From JACKII01 sp965222315 (lineage in GTDB: Bacteria; Pseudomonadota; Alphaproteobacteria; Bin95): a DNA stretch of 64,000 bases. Positions within the stretch are counted from its first letter, which is position 1. Each line of letters starts with the position of its first letter. Below are positions 1 through 8,315 of the stretch, one piece after another. Below the pieces are notes generated by a model. That model was given only the letters and a program-made list of their open reading frames with translations. It was not told the DNA's origin and made no database searches. The stretch is taken from the NCBI GenBank assembly GCA_965222315.1, contig OZ244951.1, positions 3,906,001 to 3,970,000 of the forward strand, written 5' to 3'. Made by a program: the position numbers and the translations under genes.

Positions 1-299
1 TGGTCGGCATGGTGCGCTCCATGGCGGGGCGCTATGCGGCGGACAAGATCCGCGTCAACGCCGTCTGCCCCGGCATCACTGACACGCCGATGGGCCGCGT
101 GTTCGTTGCCCGTCCTGACCAGCAAGCGACCCAGGGCGCGGACAAGGAGGCGATCCTCGCCACTGTCTCCGCCTCCACACCGATGGGCCGGGCCGCAACG
201 CCAACCGATGTCGCCAACGCCGCGCTGTTCCTGCTGTCGGACGAGGCTGAATATATCAGCGGCGCGGCATTGCCCGTCGATGGCGGCTGGATCGCCTAA
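1..299 (+). CDS. SDR family oxidoreductase, C-terminal part (cut by window edge)
   Basis: This is the last ~99 codons of a short-chain dehydrogenase/reductase, an NAD(P)-dependent oxidoreductase with an unknown alcohol or ketone substrate. The frame is open from base 3. Visible SDR landmarks are the IRVNAVCPG segment after the catalytic helix, the TPMGRAATPTDVANAALFLLSD stretch shared by classical SDRs (shown here in part only), and the ending SGAALPVDGGW. The nucleotide-binding TGxxxGxG motif and the catalytic Tyr and Lys lie upstream of the window. The stop codon is followed within 20 bases by a second SDR on the same strand, so the two probably form one operon. Confidence 0.93.
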   Translation, partial: VGMVRSMAGRYAADKIRVNAVCPGITDTPMGRVFVARPDQQATQGADKEAILATVSASTPMGRAATPTDVANAALFLLSDEAEYISGAALPVDGGWIA

Positions 300-314
300 G
301 GGAAGGATGTGAAT

Positions 315-1097
315 ATGGCGAGGCTCTCCAAACTCTCCCGCTCGATTGTGGGCAAGGTAGCGGTGGTGACCGGCGCGGGCTCCGGCATGGGCCGGGCGAC
401 CTCCTATCTGTTCGCAGACGAGGGCGCGCATGTCGCCTGCTGCGACGTGAACGGCGACACGGCGGAGGAGACCGCCGCCGCCATCCGGGAGGCCGGCGGC
501 TCAGCGGAAGCCTGGACGCTCGACGTGGCGGACAAGGCGGCGGTCGGCAAAGTGATACAGGCCGTGGCGGAGCGGTTCGGCGGGCTCGACATTCTGGTGA
601 ACAATGCGGGCGTCTCGACACGCGCGCCCATCGACTCGGACGAGTATGAAAGCCAGTGGGAGCGCGCGGTGGCGGTCAACATCACCGCCCACACCTACAC
701 GATCCGCGCAGCCCTGCCGTTCTTGCGCAAGAGCGGCAGCGGCGGCCGCATCGTCAACATCGCCTCGACCGAGGGCCTGGGCGCGACGCCGACCATCAGC
801 CCCTACACCAGCACCAAACACGCCGTCATCGGCCTGACCCGCTCGCTGGCGGTGGAACTGGGCAAGGAGGGCATCACCGTAAACTGCATCTGCCCCGGCG
901 CGATCAATACGGGCATGACGGCGAAATACCCGGAAGAGGCCAAGCAGAAATTCGCCCGCCGCCGCGTGCCTCTACACCGCTATGCCGAGCCGGAGGAGGT
1001 CGCCCACGCCACGCTCAGTCTGGTTCTGCCGGCAGCCAGCTACATCAACGGCGTGACGCTGCCGGTGGATGCGGGGCTGACGATCAAGAATGCTTGA
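315..1097 (+). CDS. SDR family NAD(P)-dependent oxidoreductase
   Basis: This is a complete classical short-chain dehydrogenase of 260 residues. It has the Rossmann motif TGAGSGMG at residues 19-26, NNAG near 97, catalytic Ser near 151, and Tyr164 and Lys168 in YTSTK. It ends in the usual PVDAG segment. The ATG at 315 is preferred over an in-frame GTG at 309 because GGAAGG at 301-306 is spaced correctly for 315 and too close for 309. It follows the partial SDR immediately, so a two-step oxidation or reduction of one substrate class is plausible. The substrate cannot be told from sequence. Confidence 0.93.
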   Translation: MARLSKLSRSIVGKVAVVTGAGSGMGRATSYLFADEGAHVACCDVNGDTAEETAAAIREAGGSAEAWTLDVADKAAVGKVIQAVAERFGGLDILVNNAGVSTRAPIDSDEYESQWERAVAVNITAHTYTIRAALPFLRKSGSGGRIVNIASTEGLGATPTISPYTSTKHAVIGLTRSLAVELGKEGITVNCICPGAINTGMTAKYPEEAKQKFARRRVPLHRYAEPEEVAHATLSLVLPAASYINGVTLPVDAGLTIKNA

Positions 1098-1176
1098 GCA
1101 AGGCTGGACCTGAAACGCCTTTCATGCGCATGCACGTATGCGGCATGTCGCGGCCGCTCCGGCAGTCATTCGAACG

Positions 1177-1311
1177 CTATTTGGCGCTTTCTTCAATCGC
1201 CTCGCCTAGGTTTTCGATGGGGCCGTCCTGGGATTCTTCAAACTGAAAACCCACAATAAACGCGACGATGATGGCGGCCGCCACAGCTACTCAGATAACG
1301 ACATTGCGCAT
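1177..1311 (-). pseudogene. small single-span membrane protein with in-frame TGA
   Basis: Read on the minus strand, ATG at 1311 opens a 44-codon frame ending at TAG (1177-1179), with one TGA at codon 7 (1291-1293). Apart from that stop it reads like a typical tiny inner-membrane protein: short basic start, a hydrophobic run VAVAAAIIVAFIVGF, then an acidic tail with DGPIENLGEAIEE. An AAGGT-like ribosome site lies just upstream. It may be a recently broken gene, a gene that starts at the GTG of codon 10, or a sequencing error. The rest of the 1098-1527 gap shows no convincing gene. Confidence 0.4.
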
Positions 1312-1527
1312 TTTATTACCTTACCTAATCCTATAACGATGTACGTCTTGTCGACTTAGTGAGTGATGCTTCCCGGCAAATAGCACGATCGTACCAAACG
1401 ACGGATACGTCAGGATAAACACGCAGCATCAATCACCGGAAAACTGCCGGCGGCCCGCTTCTATCCGCCTTGCGCCACCAAATCCCTTCAACCGCGCGGA
1501 AGCGCCAGCGGGCAAGACGCAAGCCCC

Positions 1528-2412
1528 CTAATTCCGCCCTTGCCGGTTCATCTTGCGGTACATGTCCAACACCGCCACCACGTCGTGGCCCTCATAGCCG
1601 CCGGCCATGGCCATGGTCATCATCTCCCGCACGAGCGAAGCAATCGGCATCGGCTGTTTCAGGCTGCGGGCCACATCCACCGCCATCGCGACATCCTTCT
1701 CGCCCAGTTCCATCTTGAAACCAGGGTCCCAGTTCGATTTCAGCGCGTTGGGGAAGCGCTTCAGCAGGTGGTGGGAGCGCCCGCCGCTCTGCGACAGCGT
1801 GTTATAGAGCGCATCCGGGTCGACGCCCGCCGCCTCGCCAAACGCGAATGCTTCCGCCGCGATCAGCACGTTGCCCATGGACATGACATTGTTCACCAGC
1901 TTCACCGTCTTGGCCGTGCCCACATCGCCCGTCTTCAATTGGGTGGAACCGAGTACGTCGAAAATCGGCTTGGCCTTCGCCACGTCCTCATCCGAACCGC
2001 CGATCAGCAGCACAAGCGTGCCATCCGCCGACTCTTTCGGGCCGCCGCTGACCGGCGCATCGACCACACCCAGCCCCTTGGCCCGGCAGGCCTCGGCCAC
2101 CATCACCATCGTCTCCGCATCAATCGTGCTGAAGTCGATGCAGACCGCACCCTTGTCAGGCCCGCATGCCAGAATGCCGCCCTCGCCCAGCCAGGCATCC
2201 AGGACAATAGGCGAGTTCGGCAGGCTGGAGAGCAGGAATGCGGCCCCCTGTACCGCCTCGGCCAGGCTCGCGGTCACGGTCAGGCCCTCCGCTGCGGCGG
2301 CATCCCGGCTGGCGGCGCTGACATCGTAGCCGATCACGTCAAAGCCCGCCCGTTGCAGGCAAAGCGCCATTCCGGCACCCATCTGGCCAATTCCGATATA
2401 GGCAACACGCAT
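1528..2412 (-). CDS. NAD(P)-dependent oxidoreductase, 3-hydroxyisobutyrate dehydrogenase family
   Basis: This 294-residue beta-hydroxyacid dehydrogenase family protein oxidises a 3-hydroxy acid (or reduces the semialdehyde) with NAD(P). The N-terminus has the Rossmann motif GIGQMGAGMA right after the start. DAPVSGGP is the substrate-binding signature, and KLVNN carries the conserved catalytic Lys in the helical C-terminal domain. The start at 2412 (MRVAYIG) is chosen because the Rossmann strand begins at once; a longer frame to 2478 adds an unrelated leader. It is transcribed away from the Rap1a-like gene at 2695. The 2413-2694 gap shows no clear gene. Confidence 0.93.
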   Translation of the reverse strand: MRVAYIGIGQMGAGMALCLQRAGFDVIGYDVSAASRDAAAAEGLTVTASLAEAVQGAAFLLSSLPNSPIVLDAWLGEGGILACGPDKGAVCIDFSTIDAETMVMVAEACRAKGLGVVDAPVSGGPKESADGTLVLLIGGSDEDVAKAKPIFDVLGSTQLKTGDVGTAKTVKLVNNVMSMGNVLIAAEAFAFGEAAGVDPDALYNTLSQSGGRSHHLLKRFPNALKSNWDPGFKMELGEKDVAMAVDVARSLKQPMPIASLVREMMTMAMAGGYEGHDVVAVLDMYRKMNRQGRN

Positions 2413-2694
2413 CTTAAGGCTGGTCCTTGTTCCGGGGAGTATCATTCTGACGAACAATTCTACTACCAACGGGCCCATTCAGGCCACCGATACCAACCGC
2501 AGGGCATACTAACCGATGGCTCCCGCTTAATGTTCGCCGCGGCCCCGGTGGACTCCGAACGCTGCCATTTTAAAGAATCTTCAACCTGGAGTTTTCCTGG
2601 CACGAATTGCGTGTCCGTCCAGCGCCAGCCGTATTGCAAATCTCCGGTGCACAAGTCATCTTAAAAAATGAATACTATAAACGAAGGAAACCCC

Positions 2695-3069
2695 ATGCGC
2701 CTGATCAGTCTTGCAGCGGGACTTGCGCTCGTCGCCACCGCCGCCCAGGGGGAGATGAAGCCGGAAAGCTTCGAGGCCGAAACCGTCGGCGAGGTCAAGC
2801 AACTCTGCGCCGCCGACGAAGCGACCAGCGACGGCAAATACGCCCTCGGCTTCTGCTACGGCTGGATCGAAGGGCTTGGGCAGTTCTACGAGCAACTGCT
2901 CCTGGACGAACGGTTTGACGTGAAACCCGTTGTCTGCGCCGGGAAGGAACTGACCCGGGAGGAAGTCCGGGCAACGTTCGTCACCTGGGCCGATGCCAAC
3001 CCCGGCGCCGCCGGGGAACCGGCTCTTCGCGGCCTCGTCACCGCCTTGAAGGAGAAGCACCCATGCTAG
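2695..3069 (+). CDS. exported Rap1a/Tai-like small protein
   Basis: This is a 124-residue protein with a clear Sec signal peptide (MRLISLAAGLALVATAAQG, cleavage near residue 19). The mature part has four cysteines (LCAAD, FCYGW, VCAGK and the final HPC) in the pattern of the Rap1a/Ssp immunity family, small periplasmic four-helix proteins. In Serratia that family neutralises type VI secretion amidases. No amidase or secretion genes are nearby, so an immunity role is not supported here and only the fold is suggested. The start at 2695 is preferred because AAGGA lies 7-8 bases upstream. It overlaps the next gene by 7 bases. Confidence 0.75.
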   Translation: MRLISLAAGLALVATAAQGEMKPESFEAETVGEVKQLCAADEATSDGKYALGFCYGWIEGLGQFYEQLLLDERFDVKPVVCAGKELTREEVRATFVTWADANPGAAGEPALRGLVTALKEKHPC

Positions 3070-3326
3070 TTGCCAGCACCCGCCCGCTCCTGCCAAACCG
3101 CAAGACGCTTGCCGCCGCAGGCGTCATTGGCCTCCTACTCACCGGTTGCGCCGGAACCGACCAGTCCACCACCAACCGCACGGTCACCGGCGCCGGGGCC
3201 GGTGCGGTCGTTGGCGGCGTGATCGGCTCCTTTAGCGGCAATTGGGGCAAGGGAGTCGCCGCCGGCGCCGCCATCGGCGCAACGGGCGGCTACCTCTACG
3301 ACCAGGTCAAGAAAGACAACGAGTAG
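3063..3326 (+). CDS. glycine-zipper lipoprotein
   Basis: This is an 87-residue envelope lipoprotein. Residues 12-29 form a lipoprotein signal ending in the lipobox LLTGC (Cys29). After a short Thr/Ser linker come two glycine-zipper segments (AGAGAVVGGVIG and AAGAAIGATGGYLYD), as in 17-kDa surface antigen and YMGG-like proteins that pack into or against membranes. The ATG lies inside the last codons of the preceding Rap1a-like gene (ATGCTAG overlap), so the two are translationally coupled. The partner function is unknown. Confidence 0.85.
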   Translation: MLVASTRPLLPNRKTLAAAGVIGLLLTGCAGTDQSTTNRTVTGAGAGAVVGGVIGSFSGNWGKGVAAGAAIGATGGYLYDQVKKDNE

Positions 3327-3431
3327 CGGCAGCCGATCTGGTTGTTGCCGGTCCGCTTTACGCCGGCGTATCGGAGAATGGGGGCGCGTGATACGCGCCA
3401 ACGGCCCCTCGGAACGCCGCATACCGGCTAC

Positions 3432-3459
3432 GCGGGATGAGAAAAAGGGCTCATCCCGC
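3432..3459. terminator. hairpin between convergent genes
   Basis: A perfect 10-bp stem (GCGGGATGAG / CTCATCCCGC) with an 8-base A/G-rich loop is followed on the plus strand by CTTTACC. It sits between the converging lipoprotein gene and the M20 hydrolase gene, so it probably ends transcription in one or both directions. Confidence 0.6.
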
Positions 3460-3465
3460 TTTACC

Positions 3466-4722
3466 TTACCGCTCCGCCCGCGCCACTACCGCATTCAGCA
3501 GCACGTTCACCGCCGGCAACTGGTCCGCAAGCGTCGTATTCTCGGCCTCATTGTGCGTGATGCCGTCACCGCAGGGCGAGAACAGCATTGCCGCCGGGAA
3601 TGAGGCCGCCATGTGGTAGGCGTCGTGCCCCGCCTGGCTCAGCATGTCCCGGTGGCTGACCCCCAGCGCCGCCGCCGCATCGCGCAGATGGCCGATACAG
3701 TCGGGATCGAAACCCACGTCGCCGAAAACCCAGCGTTCCACCACCTCATATTCCACCTGGGCGCGCCGGGCGGCCTGGGCGATGCGTTTCTCCATCTCCG
3801 CCAGCATCTCATCCGCCACCGCCGGGTCCGGGTGGCGCAGGTCGAGGCTCAGTTCCGCATCGTCCGGGAGGATGCCCGCCAGATTCGGCGACACGGTCAG
3901 CCGCGCGGCCGTCACCTTGCCGTCGCTGCCGGCATAATCCCAGCCCAGATCATCGGCCGCCGTGATCATGCGTGCCGCGCCGACCAAAGCATTCTTACGC
4001 TTCTCCATTGGGGTCGGGCCGGTATGCGCCGTCTCGCCCTTGATCCGCAGCAGCATTCCCCGCACCGCGTAACCGCCGCTGACGATCCCGACTTGCGTGC
4101 CGAGGCGGTCTAGTTCCGGCCCCTGCTCGATGTGCAGTTCGAAGTAGCTGTCGACCTCGCGCCCGCCAACGGGCTCCGGCCCGTCAAAGCCGATGCGCTT
4201 CAGTTCCTCCCCCAGCGTCTGGCCCTCATGCGCTGCCGGATCGCGGGTAGGCCGGGCCAGGCCCCAGTCCAGGGCGTAGACGCCCGCGAACACACCCGCC
4301 GCCACCATGGGCGGCTGAAAGCGCGCGCCTTCCTCATTCGTCCAGTTGACCACTTCGATAGGGCGCTTGGTGGTAATGCCCAGGTCGTTCAGGGTCCGCA
4401 CGATCTCCAGCCCCGCCAGCACACCGACAATCCCGTCATAGCGGCCGCCGGCGACTTGGGTGTCCAGATGGCTGCCGACCATGACCGGCGGCAGGTGGTC
4501 TTCCCGCCCCGGACGCCGGGCGAACATGGAGCCCATTTGGTCCACGGTGACCGAACAGCCCGCCTCCTCGCACCAACGGCGGAACAGGTCGCGCACCTCC
4601 TTGTCGGAGTCAGTCAGCGCTAACCGGCGCAAGCCGCCCGCCACCCCCGGCCCGATTTGCGCCGAAGCCTCAATCGTGTCCCAAAAACGCTCGCCGTTCG
4701 CCTGAAGCTGGTTCGTGCTCAT
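3466..4722 (-). CDS. M20-family Zn hydrolase (allantoate amidohydrolase / N-carbamoyl-L-amino-acid hydrolase type)
   Basis: This 418-residue cytosolic metallopeptidase-fold enzyme hydrolyses N-carbamoyl or ureido amides to release ammonia and CO2. The metal-site motifs of the hydantoinase/carbamoylase branch are clear: GSHLDTQ (His), GGRYDG (bridging Asp), TNEEGARF (catalytic and metal Glu), FELHIEQGP (His) and a late His in GITHNEAEN. The length is usual for the family. Sequence alone does not separate allantoate, ureidoglycine or carbamoyl-amino-acid substrates, and no purine-catabolism neighbours are present. Confidence 0.9.
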   Translation of the reverse strand: MSTNQLQANGERFWDTIEASAQIGPGVAGGLRRLALTDSDKEVRDLFRRWCEEAGCSVTVDQMGSMFARRPGREDHLPPVMVGSHLDTQVAGGRYDGIVGVLAGLEIVRTLNDLGITTKRPIEVVNWTNEEGARFQPPMVAAGVFAGVYALDWGLARPTRDPAAHEGQTLGEELKRIGFDGPEPVGGREVDSYFELHIEQGPELDRLGTQVGIVSGGYAVRGMLLRIKGETAHTGPTPMEKRKNALVGAARMITAADDLGWDYAGSDGKVTAARLTVSPNLAGILPDDAELSLDLRHPDPAVADEMLAEMEKRIAQAARRAQVEYEVVERWVFGDVGFDPDCIGHLRDAAAALGVSHRDMLSQAGHDAYHMAASFPAAMLFSPCGDGITHNEAENTTLADQLPAVNVLLNAVVARAER

Positions 4723-4816
4723 CCGTTAGCCTTATGATCTCTAGGAAATGCGACAGCCCGCATATTGCGGCGGCCGCGGGCAAAACACCATGCCCTCGCC
4801 GCTCAAAACGCAAAAA

Positions 4817-4842
4817 CGCCGGCAGGCCCGAGCCCACCGGCG
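4817..4842 (-). terminator. Rho-independent terminator of the CTERM protein gene
   Basis: On the minus strand a CGCCGG...CCGGCG hairpin is followed directly by TTTTTGCGTTTTG. It lies 30 bases past the stop of the CTERM protein gene at 4872. Confidence 0.7.
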
Positions 4843-4871
4843 TATTCGTACGTTTCAGGCGAAGCCGTTGC

Positions 4872-5477
4872 CTATTTTTTGCGGCGGCGCGCCATCAGAC
4901 CCAGCATACCAATGCCGCCAGCCAGCAACGGCAGCGCAGCCGGGACTGGAATGTCCGGGGGCTCCGGTGTGACGCCATCGTGCGTAATGTCGAACACCCA
5001 CACCCGCTGCGCATCGTTGACCTGTGTGGTAAAATTGGTCAACTCCACTGAAACGGAGTTAGAGCTAAAACCAGTAGAGGCGATTTCGGCCGCACTCGTG
5101 GGCCCCTGAGTTGAATTCAGCGAGATGCCCGTGATACCGCCGACAAGCCCGCCTTGCAGGTCCATGTCGCTCACGGTCCACAATATTTGATCACCGATTT
5201 GGCTGCTGATGCCAATCCATTCATACGTCAAGGTCAACTGAGCAGCCGAAAGATCTGCTGTCCATGTGGGATCGTTCACTTGACCGACAATATCGAAAAT
5301 CCCGGTTGCCTCTACCCCCGGATCAACAACGGCTGTGCCTGTTTGGCTGAGAATCGCGCCGACGGTGTTCGGCGCATTCAGCAGGAAGTCCACCTGGTCG
5401 CCGACAAAAACGGCGTTTGCGCTCCCTGCGGTCAGCGTCATCGCAGACGCCAGCAGCGCTGTCTTAAAATGCTTCAT
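4872..5477 (-). CDS. VPxxA/PEP-CTERM-type sorted exported protein
   Basis: This is a 201-residue secreted protein. A signal peptide (residues 1-22, ending ANA) leads a Thr/Ser/Gly-rich body with predicted beta structure. It ends in a tripartite sorting tail: VPAALPLLAGG, a hydrophobic run IGMLGLMA and a basic end RRRKK. This matches the VPLPA-CTERM variant of exosortase signals, which anchor proteins until an exosortase cleaves and transfers them to the surface. No exosortase is in the window. The body has no recognised catalytic motif. A terminator follows and a divergent lipoprotein gene lies upstream. Confidence 0.85.
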   Translation of the reverse strand: MKHFKTALLASAMTLTAGSANAVFVGDQVDFLLNAPNTVGAILSQTGTAVVDPGVEATGIFDIVGQVNDPTWTADLSAAQLTLTYEWIGISSQIGDQILWTVSDMDLQGGLVGGITGISLNSTQGPTSAAEIASTGFSSNSVSVELTNFTTQVNDAQRVWVFDITHDGVTPEPPDIPVPAALPLLAGGIGMLGLMARRRKK

Positions 5478-5689
5478 AACTGAGCCCTTTCGTATTTTGA
5501 TCCAGGCTCGACATTATTCAAACTGCGCCCGGCCCGATGTGACTTTTAGCACATGTGACGTACGTCTTCGAAAATTTATAGTAGTAGCTCCCTTTGTGCC
5601 GCCCGTGAACGGCGGTTCAGCATGCTTGCAACCGCGCCGGAAATCTGTTGGTGATTGGCTCTGTTAGCGCAACAGCGGAAATGCACGGA

Positions 5690-6031
5690 ATGAAACCGAC
5701 TCTCTTTGCCTGCCTTGCCATGGCTCTCGCCGTTGGCGGTTGCGATGTTTACGGCAACATGAACCGGGAAGCACCGGCGGATGAACGCGCCAAGCTGGTA
5801 ATTGAGAACGCCGGCACCGACGACGTGCTGGTCGTCAACGGCGAAACCGTCGGCCGCGCCGTCGCCTACGACGAGGAAGGCAGCGCCTTCCACCTCACCC
5901 AGGGCAATTACCAGATCGAGGTGCGGAACGCGTCGGAGGTTCGGTTGATGGAAACCGTCTTCGCGACCGACGGCACCACCCAGGTTCTGTCCGTCCCGGC
6001 CCCAGCCGAAGAGGCGAAGCCCGCCCAGTAA
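5690..6031 (+). CDS. small lipoprotein, function unknown
   Basis: This is a ~113-residue predicted lipoprotein. MKPTLFACLAMALAVGGC is a lipoprotein signal with a GGC lipobox, and the mature part is acidic and beta-rich, ending in an Ala/Pro/Glu tail. The Asn-Gly-rich middle (VVNGETVGRA, LTQGNYQIEV) resembles a small beta-sandwich, but no named family is recognised. The start is uncertain: ATG 5690 gives the best signal peptide, ATG 5681 is in frame, and neither has a strong ribosome site. It is transcribed divergently from the CTERM protein gene. Confidence 0.75.
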   Translation: MKPTLFACLAMALAVGGCDVYGNMNREAPADERAKLVIENAGTDDVLVVNGETVGRAVAYDEEGSAFHLTQGNYQIEVRNASEVRLMETVFATDGTTQVLSVPAPAEEAKPAQ

Positions 6032-6083
6032 CCGGGCGGCCTCGCAACCCCCGCGAAATCAACACGCAGAACCGGCGGCCGAC

Positions 6084-7160
6084 CTACATCAGCCGCTCGA
6101 TACCGGCGGGTTCACGGCCCTGCTCAACCGACTGGACGGCGTCCACCAGCTTGGTGCTGGCAGGGGTCGGGATGCCGATTTCCTTGCCCTTGTCGGCAAC
6201 CAGGCCGTTGATGAACTCAATCTCGGTGCGGCGGCCCTTTAGCATGTCCTGACCCATGGACGGGCGCGCACCCTCCTTGGCCTTCGCGGCATTGGCCAGC
6301 AGCTTGGCCTCGACCGCCTGGAAGTTCGGGGCGTCGTTGGCGCCGCTCTCCAGTTCCTGTGCGGCCTTGTCCCAGACCTCCGGCGCGAAGCCGTTAATCT
6401 CCTCCAAGGCATAGCCGAGCGCCTGGCCGACCCGCACCGATTCGCCCGCAATGCGGATCGACAGGTGCCGCGCAGGCTCCTCCTGCATGTATTCCTTGAT
6501 GCTCATGCCGGTGGAGGCTGCCACGCCATTGCCCATGGCATTCGCCACCAGCTTCGACCAGCGCTCGCCCCACAGGTTCGTGGTGGCCTTGGCCGAATCG
6601 ATCTTGGAGAGCCAGTCGACGATCATCTCCAGCCTGGGCGTGATCACACAAGTCGCCTCACCCGCGCGGAAGACCGTGTGCTCCGCCCCGCCCTTGGCGA
6701 TTCGGCGGATCACGTGGCCCGGCCCAACCAGTTCGACGACGATCTTCGCCGCGATGCAGCCGAGCGTCTTGCCCCAGCCGACGATGCCCGCAATCGTCTC
6801 CTCGTTCATGCAGTTCTGGAGGGAGACCACACATCCCGTCGGCGCCAGATAGTCCTTGATCAGCGTCGTTGCCCAGGCGGTGTCGTAGGACTTCACGCAA
6901 ATAAAGGCGATGTCGATCGGCCGCTCGCGCTTCAGGCCCTGCAGTTCGGTCAGGTTGTAGGCTTTGACCGGCACGGTGAAGCATTCTTCCGCCGTCGTGC
7001 CTTCCAGCGTGATGCCGTCGGTCCGCATCTTCTCCACATGGGCCGGCCAGGCATCAAAAAAGCTGACGTCCAGGCCCTGCTGGGCGAGATTGCCGCCGAC
7101 ATACGCGCCGACGGCGCCGGCGCCGACGATCATAATGCGGGGGTTGGTCATGTTGGTCAT
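6084..7160 (-). CDS. ketopantoate reductase family protein (PanE/ApbA-like)
   Basis: This 358-residue NADPH-dependent 2-hydroxyacid dehydrogenase family protein has the Rossmann motif GAGAVGAYVGG near the start, CVKSYDT in the coenzyme domain, and a conserved Lys in RWSKLVANA that matches the catalytic Lys of PanE. It is longer than E. coli PanE (about 300 residues) and sits beside a TauD-like dioxygenase rather than other pantothenate genes, so it may reduce a different 2-keto acid. The start at 7160 is chosen because AGGAAA precedes it. panB occurs elsewhere in the window (15.9 kb), not in the same operon. Confidence 0.87.
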   Translation of the reverse strand: MTNMTNPRIMIVGAGAVGAYVGGNLAQQGLDVSFFDAWPAHVEKMRTDGITLEGTTAEECFTVPVKAYNLTELQGLKRERPIDIAFICVKSYDTAWATTLIKDYLAPTGCVVSLQNCMNEETIAGIVGWGKTLGCIAAKIVVELVGPGHVIRRIAKGGAEHTVFRAGEATCVITPRLEMIVDWLSKIDSAKATTNLWGERWSKLVANAMGNGVAASTGMSIKEYMQEEPARHLSIRIAGESVRVGQALGYALEEINGFAPEVWDKAAQELESGANDAPNFQAVEAKLLANAAKAKEGARPSMGQDMLKGRRTEIEFINGLVADKGKEIGIPTPASTKLVDAVQSVEQGREPAGIERLM

Positions 7161-7186
7161 GGTTGGCGTTTCCTGTCGGTTTCTGT

Positions 7187-8032
7187 TCAGGCGGCTTCGA
7201 CCGTCACCCGCCACATTTCACGGCGGTGGCCCTGGTAATCATTGATAGCATAGTGCTGGCTCGACCGGTTATCCCAGACGCCTAGCGTGCCAGGAGACCA
7301 CTTGTAGCGCGCGGTGAACTCGGGCCGTTTCAGGTGCTGGAACAGGAAGTTCAGCACCGGCGCACTCTCCGCCTCGGTCCAGCCCTTGAAGGTCAGGGTG
7401 TGGATGAAGTTGACATAGAGCGCCTTCCGCCCCGTCTCCTCATGCACCCGTACAACCGGTTGTTCCGCCTCCATCGCCAGCTTGTCCAGATTTTGCAACT
7501 GGATGCCCTTGCTGTCAGCGTTCATCAGCTTCTTGCGGTCGCCAACCCGGCCCGCGCCCGCGCTGGAAATGCCCGTCAACGGATCGATCAGCGCCTTCAT
7601 GCTGTCGGACAGTGTATCGTAGGCCATGTACATATTGGCGAACAGCGTGTCGCCGCCAGCGGGCGGCGTCTCCACCGCATAGAGCATGGTCGCAACAGGC
7701 GGGTTCTCCAGATAGGTCGTGTCGGCATGAAAGCCGCCGCCGCCGAAATTGGCCTTGTCCTCGGCGTTCTTGATCAGCGGCGTGATCTTCGGGTGTCCCT
7801 CCATCCCCTTGGCGAAGGGATATTCGTTCGGCACGCCGAACATGTGCGCCACCTGCACCAGGGCCCCGGGCGAGAGCTTCTGGCCCGGAAAGAACACGGC
7901 CAGATTGTCGAGGTAGGCCTGATGCACCTCATCCGACTCGGCGTTGGAGAGCGGCCGGGAGAGATCAATCCCGAACACCTCCGCGCCGAGCGCACCGGCA
8001 ATCCTCTTCACTTCGATATGCTGATAGGCCAT
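7187..8032 (-). CDS. TauD/TfdA-family Fe(II)/2-oxoglutarate dioxygenase
   Basis: This is a 281-residue non-heme iron oxygenase. The facial triad is visible: His102 and Asp104 in FHADTTY and the distal His260 in QHYAINDY. Arg271 is the likely 2-oxoglutarate anchor. Members hydroxylate or cleave sulfonates, phenoxy acids and related molecules, and the substrate here is not evident. It lies 26 bases upstream of the PanE-like gene on the same strand, which suggests a two-gene catabolic operon in which oxygenation is followed by keto-acid reduction. That pathway is inference. Confidence 0.92.
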   Translation of the reverse strand: MAYQHIEVKRIAGALGAEVFGIDLSRPLSNAESDEVHQAYLDNLAVFFPGQKLSPGALVQVAHMFGVPNEYPFAKGMEGHPKITPLIKNAEDKANFGGGGFHADTTYLENPPVATMLYAVETPPAGGDTLFANMYMAYDTLSDSMKALIDPLTGISSAGAGRVGDRKKLMNADSKGIQLQNLDKLAMEAEQPVVRVHEETGRKALYVNFIHTLTFKGWTEAESAPVLNFLFQHLKRPEFTARYKWSPGTLGVWDNRSSQHYAINDYQGHRREMWRVTVEAA

Positions 8033-8315
8033 AGGCAGCGTTCCCTGGCTTGGATGGGAGCATTTGGCCGGATTGTAGCGGGCTCAACGGCCGGGTGCTA
8101 TATTCCTGGCACAAGAGATTGCCCACATCGGTTCGTTCCATGGCGGCCAATACCCTGCCTCACCAACTCCCTGAAGGCACGTCGCGGCATTCAGGGTCCA
8201 TTCCAGATGCCTCGAAAACACGGGCTCGGCGCTGCTATTCAGATCTCCGGAATGGGTCCTGATTTTCGTCAGGAAATTGAAAACCCAATTGTCTTCCCTC
8301 CAAAGGACCACATCC

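Noticed and set aside
2463..2654. 63-codon minus-strand frame in the gap before the Rap1a-like gene
   Set aside because: No ribosome site, no family resemblance and composition typical of a chance frame.
8050..8262. 70-codon plus-strand frame in the gap before the PNPOx-like gene
   Set aside because: No ribosome site or family match; basic, low-information composition.
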